From positions 600,603-664,602 of the forward strand of contig CAWDTK010000019.1 of assembly GCA_963805255.1 (NCBI GenBank): DNA of 64,000 nt, given 5' to 3'. The translations under genes were made by a program, and so were the position numbers. Under the pieces are notes generated by a model. That model was not told where the DNA came from. It worked only from the letters and a program-made list of their open reading frames with translations, and ran no database searches. Below are positions 53,691-62,840 of this stretch, piece after piece; position 1 is the stretch's first letter, and every line of letters starts with the position of its first letter. The DNA comes from Bog-532 sp963805255 (lineage in GTDB: Bacteria > Actinomycetota > Actinomycetes > Streptosporangiales > Streptosporangiaceae).

Positions 53691-55109
53691 TTAGAACACG
53701 GCCGATACGTGAAGGCTGGTGTCCGCCGTACCAAGTGGGCTGAGGGCAGGAGAGAAGAACGCAAGCCGGGGTTTCTCGGCCCTCACCGCCAGCAGGGTCC
53801 CGCTGGGCAACTGGTAGAGCCCGGCGTAGTGGCGGCCCTCGCTGTAGGAGCCGGTCAGCGCGCCGGAGGCCACATCGTACGCGCAGAGGCCCCCGCTGCC
53901 TGCCGAGCCGAGGACGTAGAGGGTGTCGCCTGCCGGTGCCAGCACCGCCTTGCTCCACGGAGCGCCGTGCGGCCACGCGGGTAGCGGAAAGCGGATATGC
54001 GCCCTGGCCCGGAACGAGTCCGCCGGATCGGCTATGACGGCAACGCCGGCCCCCGGCTTGGTCATGAACACGCTGCCGTCCGGGCGGCTGTGCATGGTGA
54101 CGGCACTCGGCTTCGCCCGGACGTGGCTGAGCGGCGCGACCGCCAACTCGGTCACCTCTCCTGTCCGGGCCGAGCAGACCTGCACATCCCGGCCTCTGAC
54201 CAGGCGCGCTACATCACCGTTCGAAAGCGTGACGACCGGCTCCCCGGCTGGCCAGGGCGCGGGCGCTGGTCCGGTGAACCTGGCCCTGCCCGAACCCAGG
54301 GGGAAAACGCGCACCTGCGACAGCAGGGCCCGGGCCCGGGTCTCTGCGGGATCGCCGGGCTGCGGCTCCCTGGTCGTCCACAGCATCAGGTCGGAGCTAT
54401 TGGCGGCCGCAGTGCACAAGGCGAGAGACGGCTCGTTGGAGAGGTGAAACGGACCCGTGACGGAGCCGCTGGCCCGGTCAAAATAGGCCAGCGCGTGATG
54501 CGACCTCCAGGTCGTCGCCCACCGGCTCGTCATGCCGCCGACGTGCGGGTGCGCCTTGTGTATCAGGTGCCGGCTCACGGGCACCGTGATTGCCAGTACC
54601 AGGGCGATGATCGCGGAACCGGGGGCGAACACCGGCGTAGCGAGGATATTCGCGCCATCCGGGATGCCGGGTACGGTAACCGACGCCTTCTCGGTGACGG
54701 CTGCCGAGCAGACGCTGACGAGGGTCAGCGTCACCTTCACCCCCTCGTCCGCCTTATGCACGGTGGCTAGGGCAGTGGTGGCCAGGTCCGGTGACGAGAC
54801 CGGTGCGGCCGCCAGCTTGGTGGCGACCCGGACTGGCGCATGCCGCGGGCCCGGGCACATCACAGCCATGACGGACGCCCCGGTGGGCGACTCCGGGGCC
54901 GGCGTGCCGTAAAGGAAGGCATACCGGAAAGGGCCCTTGTCAGGTGCGGCAGGCCGGATGCCCGAACGGCCGCCCACGCCCAGATCCGGCAACGCTATCA
55001 GGGCACCAGCGCCGATGCCACCCGCCAGTATCTCGCGACGGCTGAGCCCGAAGCCATCACGGGCAGCGTCAGGCGGACTGGCTCCGCCTTCCCGCCTTCG
55101 AGTGCGCAT
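53691..55109 (-). CDS. Tat-exported beta-propeller-like protein
   Basis: 472 residues from ATG 55109 (GAGGAAG upstream). The N-terminus has a twin-arginine signal 'GLSRREILAGGIGAGALIAL'. The body repeats beta-rich units of about 45 residues ('DGSVFMTKPGAGVAVIADPA', 'SKAVLAPAGDTLYVLGSAGS', 'AGLYQLPSGTLLAVRAEKPR'), suggesting a seven-bladed propeller. It carries the Tat signal but no lipobox Cys, so it should be released or wall-associated. No catalytic residue is evident. Confidence 0.65.
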   Translation of the reverse strand: MRTRRREGGASPPDAARDGFGLSRREILAGGIGAGALIALPDLGVGGRSGIRPAAPDKGPFRYAFLYGTPAPESPTGASVMAVMCPGPRHAPVRVATKLAAAPVSSPDLATTALATVHKADEGVKVTLTLVSVCSAAVTEKASVTVPGIPDGANILATPVFAPGSAIIALVLAITVPVSRHLIHKAHPHVGGMTSRWATTWRSHHALAYFDRASGSVTGPFHLSNEPSLALCTAAANSSDLMLWTTREPQPGDPAETRARALLSQVRVFPLGSGRARFTGPAPAPWPAGEPVVTLSNGDVARLVRGRDVQVCSARTGEVTELAVAPLSHVRAKPSAVTMHSRPDGSVFMTKPGAGVAVIADPADSFRARAHIRFPLPAWPHGAPWSKAVLAPAGDTLYVLGSAGSGGLCAYDVASGALTGSYSEGRHYAGLYQLPSGTLLAVRAEKPRLAFFSPALSPLGTADTSLHVSAVF

Positions 55110-55621
55110 GATCGTTACTTCCTCACGCATATCGCCGAAACTAAGCAACACCAATGGGACAAGACGGCGGTCATCCCTGTCCTTCAAACGGCAGGAGCTA
55201 CTTTGCCGTCGGCCCAACGCCCGCGGCAGCCGTCGCCCCGGGGCAGCGATCCAGGTTCTCGCGCCGCTACGTTAGTCCCAAGACGTGCAATTTGTTGAAG
55301 GGCGCGCCGACACGCCGGAATTCGTCCCAAGTCCAGTATCCGGCCGGTCCGCCCACCCGCTCATCGTGACCGCCCAGCGGGAACCCGGCACCCAGAGCGA
55401 ACCCGGGTGCCATGGGTTTGAGCGCCCTCGCACACGTCAAAACCCCGCAAGCGAGCGAATTTGGACCGGCAGAATCGTCGCCGGCAGGTTCCAGCGCTGG
55501 ACCGCCCGGTGACCCAGGGCGGTGCTGACCGGGCCGACCAGGTTGTGATCGGTGCGCTGCCGGTTCTACACCTGCTGCCCGGTCTGCCGCGGGTGGCGAG
55601 GATCGCCGCCACAGTGCTCAC
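55110..55621. other. intergenic region, no supported gene
   Basis: About 510 bp between a minus-strand gene and a plus-strand remnant. Bases 55500-55620 probably belong to the decayed 5' part of the DUF2637 fragment. Otherwise nothing recognisable. Confidence 0.4.
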
Positions 55622-55815
55622 ATGGTGGTGCTGGACGTGAGCCGGCGGAACTATCGTGTACCACGCCTGGCTGGGTGGAGCCTGGGCGTTGGCATCGTGG
55701 CCACGGTCGGCGCCAACCTGGCGCACGTTCTGGGGCACGGGCCGGTCAGCGCGCGCTGGTCAGCGCGTAGCCTGCACTCGCCCTGGTCGGCGCGTTCGAG
55801 CTCCTGATGACACTG
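55622..55815 (+). pseudogene. DUF2637 membrane protein, C-terminal half
   Basis: 'VVLDVSRRNYRVPRLAGWSL' then 'GVGIVATVGANLAHVLGHGP' match the second half of DUF2637. The expected 'SAWPALALVGAFELLM' follows in another frame, with TAG in place of the Trp codon. The N-terminal half is missing here; such a half lies at 29.6 kb. Confidence 0.6.
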
Positions 55816-55875
55816 ATCAGAGGCGGGTGCCGGACCGCGCAACGGGACTGGCCGAGGGTGAGTAGTGTTCTAGGT

Positions 55876-56655
55876 GTGCCTATCGAGCGGCGGGAGTTCC
55901 TGCTCCTTGGCGGTGCGGTCGCCGCCGGGGCCGGCCTGGCGGGGTGCACGAGCACGCGCCGGGGCAGCGCGCCTCCCGGCGGCAGCCGTTCGGCATCACC
56001 GCCGGCCGCACCGTCGCTGGCGGTGAGCCCGCCCGGCGGCGCCGGGGCGGAGCGCGGCGCGCAGGTGGTGCATGGGTCACGTAGCCGGGCCCGGGTGGCG
56101 CTCACCTTCCACGGTCAGGGGCCCGTATCGATGGCCGGCGCGCTGCTCGCCGGGGCCGAGCGGGCGGGCGCGCGGGTCACGGTACTGGCCGTCGGGACCT
56201 GGCTCGAGCAGTACCCGCAGATGGCGCGGCGCGTCCTGCGCGGCGGCCACGACCTGGGCAATCACACGCTGCATCACCTGGACATCGCGGCCATGGACGC
56301 TGCAGGCGCCTATGCGGAGATCGCGGGCTGCGCGCTGCGGCTGCGGGCCCTGACCGGGTCGATCGGTCGCTGGTTCCGGCCGTCGCAAACGCGGTACGCG
56401 ACAGCGCTGATCGAGCAGGCGGCCCGCAAGGCCGGATACCGGACCTGCGTGTCCTACGACGTGGACTCGCTCGACTACACCGATCCCGGGCCGGACGCGG
56501 TCGTGGCCACCGTGCTCGGCTCGGTGCGGCCAGGGTCGATCATAAGCCTGCATCTCGGGCATCCTGGCACCGTCACCGCCCTGCCCGCGATCTTGCACGG
56601 CCTGGCCGGGCGGGGGCTGCGCCCGGTCACCCTGACCGAGCTGCTGTCCACCTGA
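55876..56655 (+). CDS. Tat-type lipoprotein with degenerate NodB deacetylase domain
   Basis: 259 residues from GTG 55876. The signal 'IERREFLLLGGAVAAGAGLA' has twin Arg and ends in a lipobox 'LAGC'; a Ser/Pro linker follows. The deacetylase-like domain begins at 'ARVALTFHGQGPVSMAGALL', where intact enzymes have TFDDG: both motif-1 Asp are absent. The motif-2 His pair is kept ('LGNHTLHHLDIAAM'), and so is 'RWFRPSQTRYATALIEQAAR'. Without the Asp it is probably catalytically dead or uses another mechanism. It would sit on the outer face of the membrane. Confidence 0.75.
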   Translation: MPIERREFLLLGGAVAAGAGLAGCTSTRRGSAPPGGSRSASPPAAPSLAVSPPGGAGAERGAQVVHGSRSRARVALTFHGQGPVSMAGALLAGAERAGARVTVLAVGTWLEQYPQMARRVLRGGHDLGNHTLHHLDIAAMDAAGAYAEIAGCALRLRALTGSIGRWFRPSQTRYATALIEQAARKAGYRTCVSYDVDSLDYTDPGPDAVVATVLGSVRPGSIISLHLGHPGTVTALPAILHGLAGRGLRPVTLTELLST

Positions 56656-57149
56656 CGGCACCTGACCGCTGGGCCGTAGCGAGGTCGGCCGAGCTCCCGC
56701 CGCCGGTGCGGGGCGACCGGGCCCGGCGGGACACGCGCCCTCCGGTCCCGCCCGGCCCGGCCTCATGCCCGCGTGGCTCGCACACGAGGTCATCCGCGCC
56801 ACCAAAACCGCACCACGGCAGCCCGCCACCCCGCCGCCACCATCCCCCGGCGGCCCCGGGCCCTGTGCCGTGCCAGAACTCGCGCACTGGCTCTGAGCTG
56901 GCGTTTTCTGTGATCGTTAGGCTGCTCGCCGGTACTCGTTGATCAAGCCTGGACGACGTAGGTGCCCGACGAGCTTAGGGTCACGACGAAACACCATGGC
57001 GCTAGGTCATGGTGTCACCTCCCATCCTGCTGGGCGCACCGGAAACCCGCGTTAGGAGGGTGCTGAATAACCCCTGTTCGTGATCAAGGTGTAGGCCACT
57101 GATCTGCAGTCTTACGAACGTGACTACGCAGATTTAGGCCTTGTTCAGC
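56656..57149. other. intergenic region with a hairpin and an inverted-repeat pair
   Basis: No gene. ACACCATG / CATGGTGT (56991-57015) forms a perfect 8-bp stem. TGCTGAATAA (57061) and the complement TTGTTCAGCA (57141) are inverted with one mismatch and bound about 90 bp, as in a small MITE-like element or the ends of a lost IS. Neither is tied to a gene. Confidence 0.4.
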
Positions 57150-57384
57150 AGGCTCTTAGCGCGGCAAGGACCATCTCGGCGCGCTCTGCGTCGTCGCCGC
57201 CAGCCTCGCCGAACGGGCCTGGACCGTCATGCGCCGCGGCACCCCATACATCATCTGCGACACCGACGGCCGGCCCGTCACGGCCGCGGCAGCCAAGGCG
57301 ATCATCGCCGAACACTGGACACTGGACTGTGCCGCCCGAGATCCGCGCCCGGTGGCGCGGCAAGAAGACGGGGAAGGCCCCTGA
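57150..57384 (+). pseudogene. IS110-family transposase, C-terminal fragment
   Basis: The frame reads 'GKDHLGALCVVAASLAERAW' then 'TVMRRGTPYIICDTDGRPVT' and 'AAAAKAIIAEHWTLD', the C-terminal end of IS110-type transposases ('LAERAWTVMxRGxPYVxxDxDGxPVTxxxAKxIIAExW'). The catalytic N-terminal DEDD domain is absent. Confidence 0.65.
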
Positions 57385-57495
57385 GAAAGTCCTCGCAGGA
57401 TAATAGCCACGAGGCGACCTCCCCCGCAGCGCCACTCCACCCCGGTGCGAGCGGCCCGTCAAGCCAGTGCTTGACAACCGATCCTCCATAGGGAA

Positions 57496-58251
57496 TCAGA
57501 AGATCGTGTAGCCGCCGTCGACGACCATGCTGTCCCCGGTATGGAAGATGAGCGAGGGGTCGGCGAGGAACGCCCCGACGGTCTCGAAGTCGTGCAGCGT
57601 GCCCCACCGGCGGACCGGCGTCCGGCCGATCGTGGCGGTCACGAACTTCTCGTGTGTCTTCGCCTCGGCCAGCAGTTCGGTGTCGGTCCAGCCAGGCAGG
57701 AGGCTGTTGCACCGCACCTGGTGCCGGGCCAGCTCGACGGCCAGGGCGCGCATCACCGCGAGCAACGCCGTCTTGCTGGCAGCGTAGTGCTGCTGGCCGG
57801 GAGCCCCGTCGATCGCGCTGGTCGACGACACGCCCACCAGCGACCCGCCCTGCCCTTGCCCGACCAGCACGCGGGCCGCCTCCCGCAAGCAGAGGAAGGC
57901 GCCGTCCAGGTTGACGTGCAGCACGCGGTGCCACTCGCCGAGCGACATGTCGGTGAACGACTGCTTGCCGGTCGTCCCGGCGTTGGCGACCAGGCAATCG
58001 AGGCGGCCGAACCGGTCCAGCGTCTCCCGCATGGCGCCGGCGACGTTGTCCTCGTCGCTGACGTCGCACTGCACGCCGATCGCCGTGGCGCCCAGCCTTT
58101 CCAGCTCGGCGACCGCCTCGGCGTTGCGCTCCTCGCGACGCGACCAGACGGCGACGGACGCGCCGGCCCGGGCGACGCCGCGGGCGATGCCGAGCCCGAT
58201 GCCGCTGTTGCCGCCCGTGACGATGACGACGCGGCCGGAAAGATCGATCAC
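57496..58251 (-). CDS. SDR-family NAD(P)-dependent oxidoreductase
   Basis: 251 residues from GTG 58251, preceded by GGAGG; the longer upstream frame is unlike the family. Classical SDR motifs: 'VVIVTGGNSGIGLGIARG' near residue 8, 'LVANAG' near 85, Ser in 'LVGVSSTSAID', catalytic 'YAASKTALL' (Tyr and Lys) and the end 'DSMVVDGGYTIF'. It oxidises or reduces an alcohol/ketone; substrate unknown. It is divergent from the second SDR across 400 bp. Confidence 0.9.
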   Translation of the reverse strand: MIDLSGRVVIVTGGNSGIGLGIARGVARAGASVAVWSRREERNAEAVAELERLGATAIGVQCDVSDEDNVAGAMRETLDRFGRLDCLVANAGTTGKQSFTDMSLGEWHRVLHVNLDGAFLCLREAARVLVGQGQGGSLVGVSSTSAIDGAPGQQHYAASKTALLAVMRALAVELARHQVRCNSLLPGWTDTELLAEAKTHEKFVTATIGRTPVRRWGTLHDFETVGAFLADPSLIFHTGDSMVVDGGYTIF

Positions 58252-58655
58252 AGGAGCAACCTCCGAACGGGATGTCTGGCCGGGCGCCGCGGCTGGCCGC
58301 CGCTCGCAGCTTACGTGTGTGCCTGAGACCTGCTCACGGGGCTGCACCGCGATGCGGCGTGCGGCGAGGTCGTCCGGGCCGCCCCTCCCGCCTGCACGAT
58401 CTCGCTGCGGACGGTCTGGCGTGGGTGACCGGCCTGGAGTTGTGCCGGTTTTCCTGCGGCAATCCGTGCGAGTGGTTAGCAGTGGTGACCGAAGTCTCGC
58501 CAGCCTGGGGACTTGCGTCCTATGGACACCTGTCCGGCATCTCATAGGTTCGCACCTATCACGGGGCTCGGCCGCGTTGGGCACGCGGTACTGGCCAAGG
58601 ATCCGGAGCGGGCGGTCCAGGGTGCGGAGCGGCTGGGCTCGGAAGGGATGGAGAG
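58252..58655. other. divergent region between two SDR genes
   Basis: About 400 bp with no supported gene. It should contain both promoters. No clear operator was found. Confidence 0.4.
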
Positions 58656-59423
58656 ATGGGCCGGGTAGACGGCAAGGTTGCGGTGGTCACCGGAGCTGCG
58701 TACGGGATTGGCCGCGCGGCCGCCGGTCTGCTCGCACGAGAAGGGGCACAGGTCGCGGTCACCGACATCCAGTCGGAGGCCGGCCTCGAAGCGGCGGATG
58801 AGATCAAGCAGCGCGGCGGCCAGGCGCAGTACTGGCAGCTCGACACCACCGACGAACAAGCCATCCAGCGCGTCTTCGCGGAGGTGGCGGACGCGTTCGG
58901 CCACCTGGACGTCCTGGTCAACAACGCGGGCATCTCCGGAGTGAACAAGCCCACCCATGAGGTCACGCTGGAGGAATGGAACCGTGTCATCTCGGTCAAC
59001 CTCAATGGCGTGTTCCTGTGCACCAAGCACGCGATCCCCTACATGCGCCAGGCGGGCGGCGGCAGCATCATCAACCTGTCCTCCATCTACGGGCTGGTCG
59101 GCGCGCCGGACTCGCCCCCGTACCACGCCACAAAGGGCGGCGTGCGGCTCATGAGCAAGACCGACGCCCTGTTCTATGCCGCGGACGGCATCCGCGTGAA
59201 CTCGGTGCACCCCGGCTTTATCTGGACGCCGATGGTCGAGAACGCCTGCCGCGAGCTGGGAGATGTTGAGCAGGCACGACGCCAGCTCACTGAGCTGCAT
59301 CCGATCGGGCATCTGGGCGAGCCCGAGGACATCGCCTACGGCATCCTCTACCTCGCGTCCGACGAGGCGAAGTTCGTCACCGGCAGCGAACTCGTGATCG
59401 ACGGCGGGTACACGGCCCGCTGA
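58656..59423 (+). CDS. SDR-family NAD(P)-dependent oxidoreductase
   Basis: 255 residues: 'KVAVVTGAAYGIGRAAAG' near residue 7, 'DVLVNNAGISG' near 85, Ser in 'INLSSIYGLVG', 'YHATKGGVRLM' (Tyr, Lys) and the end 'GSELVIDGGYTAR'. The second strand ends in 'VTDIQ' with an acidic residue, suggesting NAD(H) rather than NADP(H). ATG 58656 is preceded by GGGATGGAGAG. The two divergent SDRs may act on one metabolite, but no pathway partner is present. Confidence 0.9.
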   Translation: MGRVDGKVAVVTGAAYGIGRAAAGLLAREGAQVAVTDIQSEAGLEAADEIKQRGGQAQYWQLDTTDEQAIQRVFAEVADAFGHLDVLVNNAGISGVNKPTHEVTLEEWNRVISVNLNGVFLCTKHAIPYMRQAGGGSIINLSSIYGLVGAPDSPPYHATKGGVRLMSKTDALFYAADGIRVNSVHPGFIWTPMVENACRELGDVEQARRQLTELHPIGHLGEPEDIAYGILYLASDEAKFVTGSELVIDGGYTAR

Positions 59424-59813
59424 ACATGATCCTGACGGTGTTCGTCGTCCTTATGGGGGCCACGCAGCCCGCGCACGCGCGTCAACGCCAGGGCGTCCCG
59501 TAGATCATGGAACCGGGTCGCGGAGCCAGAGGCGACGTCGCTCCGCGGGGACAGACGGTGTGCTGGTGTCCTGGGCGGCCCCCAAGGGCCTGCCGGAGGA
59601 TCCGGCAACCAGTCAGCTGGCGATTTGACCGAGGATCACTCGCTTGAGTATTGTACACGCCGAAAATCTCGTCCACGGCTCTGACCAGCAGAGTTGCTCT
59701 CCCTGCCGTCCGGCCGTGATGATTACCGATCATGTGCCTGCGGTTCATGTTCCTCCTGACCACGCGGCTAGCTGCGCGGCTGCGGCTCGCCCGGCGTGAG
59801 GAGACATGAAACA
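59424..59813. other. intergenic region, no supported gene
   Basis: About 390 bp after the SDR gene. No recognisable coding sequence or repeat. It leads into an integrase remnant. Confidence 0.4.
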
Positions 59814-59868
59814 CCGCAGAGATCTTGATCCTGCGCCATCAGCTCGCCGTCCTGCAGCGGCAGAATGC
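59814..59868 (+). pseudogene. tiny remnant of an IS3/IS481-type integrase
   Basis: 'AEILILRHQLAVLQRQN' is the widely shared N-terminal motif of a group of rve integrases. Nothing else of the gene is recognisable downstream. Confidence 0.5.
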
Positions 59869-60036
59869 TATGCTCGCAATCCCGGAATATGCGTGGCCGT
59901 GCTCGATGGCCCTGTGGATTTCCCCACCCATGTTTCGCTGGCGCCGACATCAGCCGGCTCGACACGTTGGTGCAGGATCCCGCTGGTCAGGGTCCGATGT
60001 CGGTTCACGGTGTCAGCCGCAACCATCATGTGAGCT

Positions 60037-60441
60037 TTAGTCGGTTGATCTTTCCGCTTCGGCGCGAGCGCTGGATGGGCTGTCGGAGGTGATCTGCTCG
60101 ACGAGCAGGGTGACGTCGTTGATCCAGCTGGTTAGTTCGGCGGCCGTGGGAGCCAGTTCGTAGGAGTGGTAATGGCATGCGCTGCTGAGGGCGGCCCAAG
60201 TGTAGGTGCTTTGGGTGGCGGCTGCCGGGTTGATGTACCAGGGCAGGCAGGCCAGCTGGGAGCGCATGGGGCAGGACGCTAGGCCGGCGGTTTCTGGCGA
60301 TGACGTCCAGTGAGCTGTTATGGCCTGTTCCAGGGCTTGTCGTGTCAGTAGTGCGGCGGTCCGTGGCCATACCCCGGCTATGGCAGTGTCGGGCCGTGTT
60401 AGCAGTTCTCTGGCTGCGGTAAGCAGATCGCTGGGGGTCAT
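60037..60441 (-). CDS. small conserved actinobacterial hypothetical protein
   Basis: 134 residues from ATG 60441: helix-rich 'PSDLLTAARELLTRPDTAIA', 'WPRTAALLTRQALEQAITAH', 'WYINPAAATQSTYTWAALSS' and 'ELTSWINDVTLLVEQITSDS'. The pattern, with conserved Trp and Cys, looks like a genuine family often seen near mobile elements. The left end of the IS21-family element lies only 39 bp upstream of the start, so its promoter may have been separated from it. Confidence 0.55.
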   Translation of the reverse strand: MTPSDLLTAARELLTRPDTAIAGVWPRTAALLTRQALEQAITAHWTSSPETAGLASCPMRSQLACLPWYINPAAATQSTYTWAALSSACHYHSYELAPTAAELTSWINDVTLLVEQITSDSPSSARAEAERSTD

Positions 60442-60550
60442 GGCAGGATGTCGTGAATCTTGGCGGCTGTCGGTGACGCCTGAAAACTGACCCCTTAGCA
60501 ACGTCTGAAAGTTGACCCCCTGCGGTCACCGGGCGTGGCAGAAGGGGTCA

Positions 60551-61804
60551 GTGATTACTTTGGATGAGTGGGCTGAGATCCGGCGCCTGCACAGGTCTGA
60601 GGGGCTGCCGATCAAGGCGATCGTGCGGAAGCTCGGGGTCTCGAGGAACACGGTCAGGAGCGCGCTGCGCTCCGATGAGGTGCCGCGGTATCAGCGTGCG
60701 CCGGCGGGCTCGATCGTCGATGAGGCCGAGCCGGCGATCCGGGAGCAGCTGGCGCTGTGCCCGACGATGCCGGCGACGGTGGTCGCGGAGCGGATCGGCT
60801 GGGAGCGGTCGATCACGGTGCTGCGGGAGCGGGTCGGGGAGCTGCGGCCGCTGTACCTGCCGCAGGATCCGGCGGGGCGGACGTGCGTACGAGCCCGGGG
60901 GGCGGGTGCAGGACGATTTCTGGTTCCCGCCGGCGGAGATCCCGCTGGGCCACGGGACGGTTGCCTCGGGCGATGAGGTGCCGCCGGTGCTGGTGATGGC
61001 GTCGGGGTACTCGCGGTGGATGCTCGGGCTGATGATCCCGTCGCGGCATGCGGAGGACCTGGTGCTGGGCACGTGGCGGCTGCTGCAGCTGCTCGGCGGG
61101 GTGCCGGGGCAGCTGGTGTGGGACAACGAGGGCGGGGTCGGGAAGTTCCGCGGGTTCGGCCGGCTGCTGGCGCTGTCGCGGCAGTTCGCGGAGCTCCGGG
61201 GGCTGCTGGGCTGCGAGGTGGTGGTTCTGCCGCGGCGGGAGCCGGAGCACAAGGGGATCGTCGAGCGGAACAACGACTACCTGGAGCGGTCGTTCCTGCC
61301 GGGCCGGTCGTTCGCCTCGCCCGGCGGACTTCAACGCCCAGATGGGCGAGTGGATGCTGCTGGCCAACAGCCGTCCCAAGCGGGTGCTGGGGTGCGCTCC
61401 GGCCGACCGGATCGCCGCGGACCGGGCGGCGATGGCGCCGCTGCCGCCGATCGCGGAATCGTCGCTGGGCTGGCATAACCGCATCCGGCTGCCCCGCGAC
61501 CACTACGTGCGCCTCGACACGTGCGATTACTCGGTGGACCCGGCGGTGATCGGCCGGATGGTCGACGTCCGCGCGGACCTGGACCAGGTCACGGTGACCT
61601 GCGAGGGCCGCCTGGTCGGCCTGCCATGACCGGTCGTGGGTCGCGCACCAGACGGTCACCGACCCGGCGCACAAGGCCGCGGCCGACGTGATGCGCGCCG
61701 CCCGGCTGCGGGAGAAGCTCGCCGCGCCGCCGGCCGCCGTGGAGGTCGAGCAGCGGGATCTGTCCCGCTACGACGCCCTGCTCGGCGGCGGCGAGGTCGC
61801 CTGA
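60551..61804 (+). pseudogene. istA: istA-like IS21 transposase with three single-base frame breaks
   Basis: GTG 60551 opens 'ITLDEWAEIRRLHRSEGLPI' then the HTH 'KAIVRKLGVSRNTVRSAL'. Frame changes occur near 60885, 61325 and 61625; each is repaired by removing one base, giving 416 residues ending 'RYDALLGGGEVA'. The core is recognisable: 'MASGYSRWMLGLMIPSRHAE', 'VPGQLVWDNEGGVGKFRG' (Asp), 'EPEHKGIVERNNDYLERSFL' (Glu). IstA is the DDE transposase; as written this copy is dead. Three insertions in one gene suggest either sequence errors or advanced decay, yet istB beside it is intact. Confidence 0.75.
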
Positions 61805-61858
61805 CCCCGTTCCCTTCCCTTTCCCTGGCCGGCGCGTGACCGCGCGGGCTGCCGACGC

Positions 61859-61883
61859 GAAACGAAACGAAACGAAATGAAAT
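61859..61883 (+). repeat. pentanucleotide repeat in the passenger gene leader
   Basis: Three GAAAC units followed by two GAAAT units lie 40 bp before the zinc-finger/coiled-coil gene. A seven-codon frame (ATG 61900, 'MTTTTTA') follows and ends in TGATG, overlapping the ATG of that gene. Confidence 0.7.
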
Positions 61884-61922
61884 GCAGGAAGGCTCCCTCA
61901 TGACCACGACGACGACGGCGTG

Positions 61923-62840
61923 ATGCCCGCGGGAACTGGCGTTCCCGCAGGTGACAGTGGCGGATGCTGCAAGCGCGCGGGGTGCGGCAGGCCGCTGCCG
62001 CCCGGCGAGCGGGGCAGGTCGCGGCAGTTCTGCAGCGACGAGTGCCGCATCCGGCACTACAACGGGATGCGCGGCCAGGCGGCCGTGCCGGCGCCGCCGG
62101 CGGCGGACGGGCCGGAGGCATCGCTGGGCAGGCTGGCGCAGTTGCTCGCCGAGGCGTCCCGGCTCGCTTCCGCCGCTTCGGCGCAGGTCGCCGCGGCCGA
62201 TCCGGGACGGGTCGCCGTCGTGCTGGCCGAGGCCGAGGCCGCCCGCCGCCGCGCCGACGCGCACGCGGCCACCGCATCGGCGCAGGCCGCCGAGTCCGCC
62301 GAGTCCGCGGCAGCGGCGTGGGAAGCCGCCGACGCGGCCGGCGCCGCCCGGGACGAGGCCGGGGCCCGCGCGCAGGCAGCCGGAGAACGGGCCCGTGAGC
62401 TGGAACGGCAGTCCGCCGCCATGGCCGCGCGGCTGGAGGCCGCGCTTGCCCGCGCCGAGGCAGCCGGGCGCGAGGCCGCGCAGGCAGCCGCCGGGCGCGA
62501 TGCGGCCGCCGGCGAGCGCGACACCGCGATCGCCACAGCCCGGCAGGACGCCGGGCGCGCCGCCGCCGAACTGGACAGGACCCGCCGGGCAGGCGAGGAA
62601 GCCCTCGACGCCGCCCGCGAGCAGGCCGCCCGCGAGCTCGCGGCCGTCCGGGCCGCCTGCCAGGCGCAGGCCGGAGCCGCCCGGGAGCTCGCCGCCGCGG
62701 CGGCCGAGCGCGCCGGGCGGGCCGAGGCCGCCCTGGACGCCGAGCGCGCCGAGCGCCGCGCCCTTACCGACAAGCTCACCGCCGTCCCGGCGCAGCCCGC
62801 CCGGACCCGCACCCGCGCGACCACGGAGAAGCAGCCATGA
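61923..62840 (+). CDS. IS21 passenger: zinc-binding motif plus long coiled coil
   Basis: 305 residues from ATG 61923 (GTG 61920 adds one). Residues about 13-45 hold 'CCKRAGCGRPLPPGERG' and 'FCSDECRIRHYN', a Cys-rich zinc knuckle also seen in DNA-associated proteins. Residues 65-290 are Ala/Glu/Arg-rich helical coiled coil ('AAMAARLEAALARAEAAGRE'), resembling KfrA-like proteins. It ends by overlapping istB (ATGA), so it is translated with it. It is not a standard IS21 gene. It may bind element ends or regulate transposition; function unproven. Confidence 0.65.
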   Translation: MPAGTGVPAGDSGGCCKRAGCGRPLPPGERGRSRQFCSDECRIRHYNGMRGQAAVPAPPAADGPEASLGRLAQLLAEASRLASAASAQVAAADPGRVAVVLAEAEAARRRADAHAATASAQAAESAESAAAAWEAADAAGAARDEAGARAQAAGERARELERQSAAMAARLEAALARAEAAGREAAQAAAGRDAAAGERDTAIATARQDAGRAAAELDRTRRAGEEALDAAREQAARELAAVRAACQAQAGAARELAAAAAERAGRAEAALDAERAERRALTDKLTAVPAQPARTRTRATTEKQP

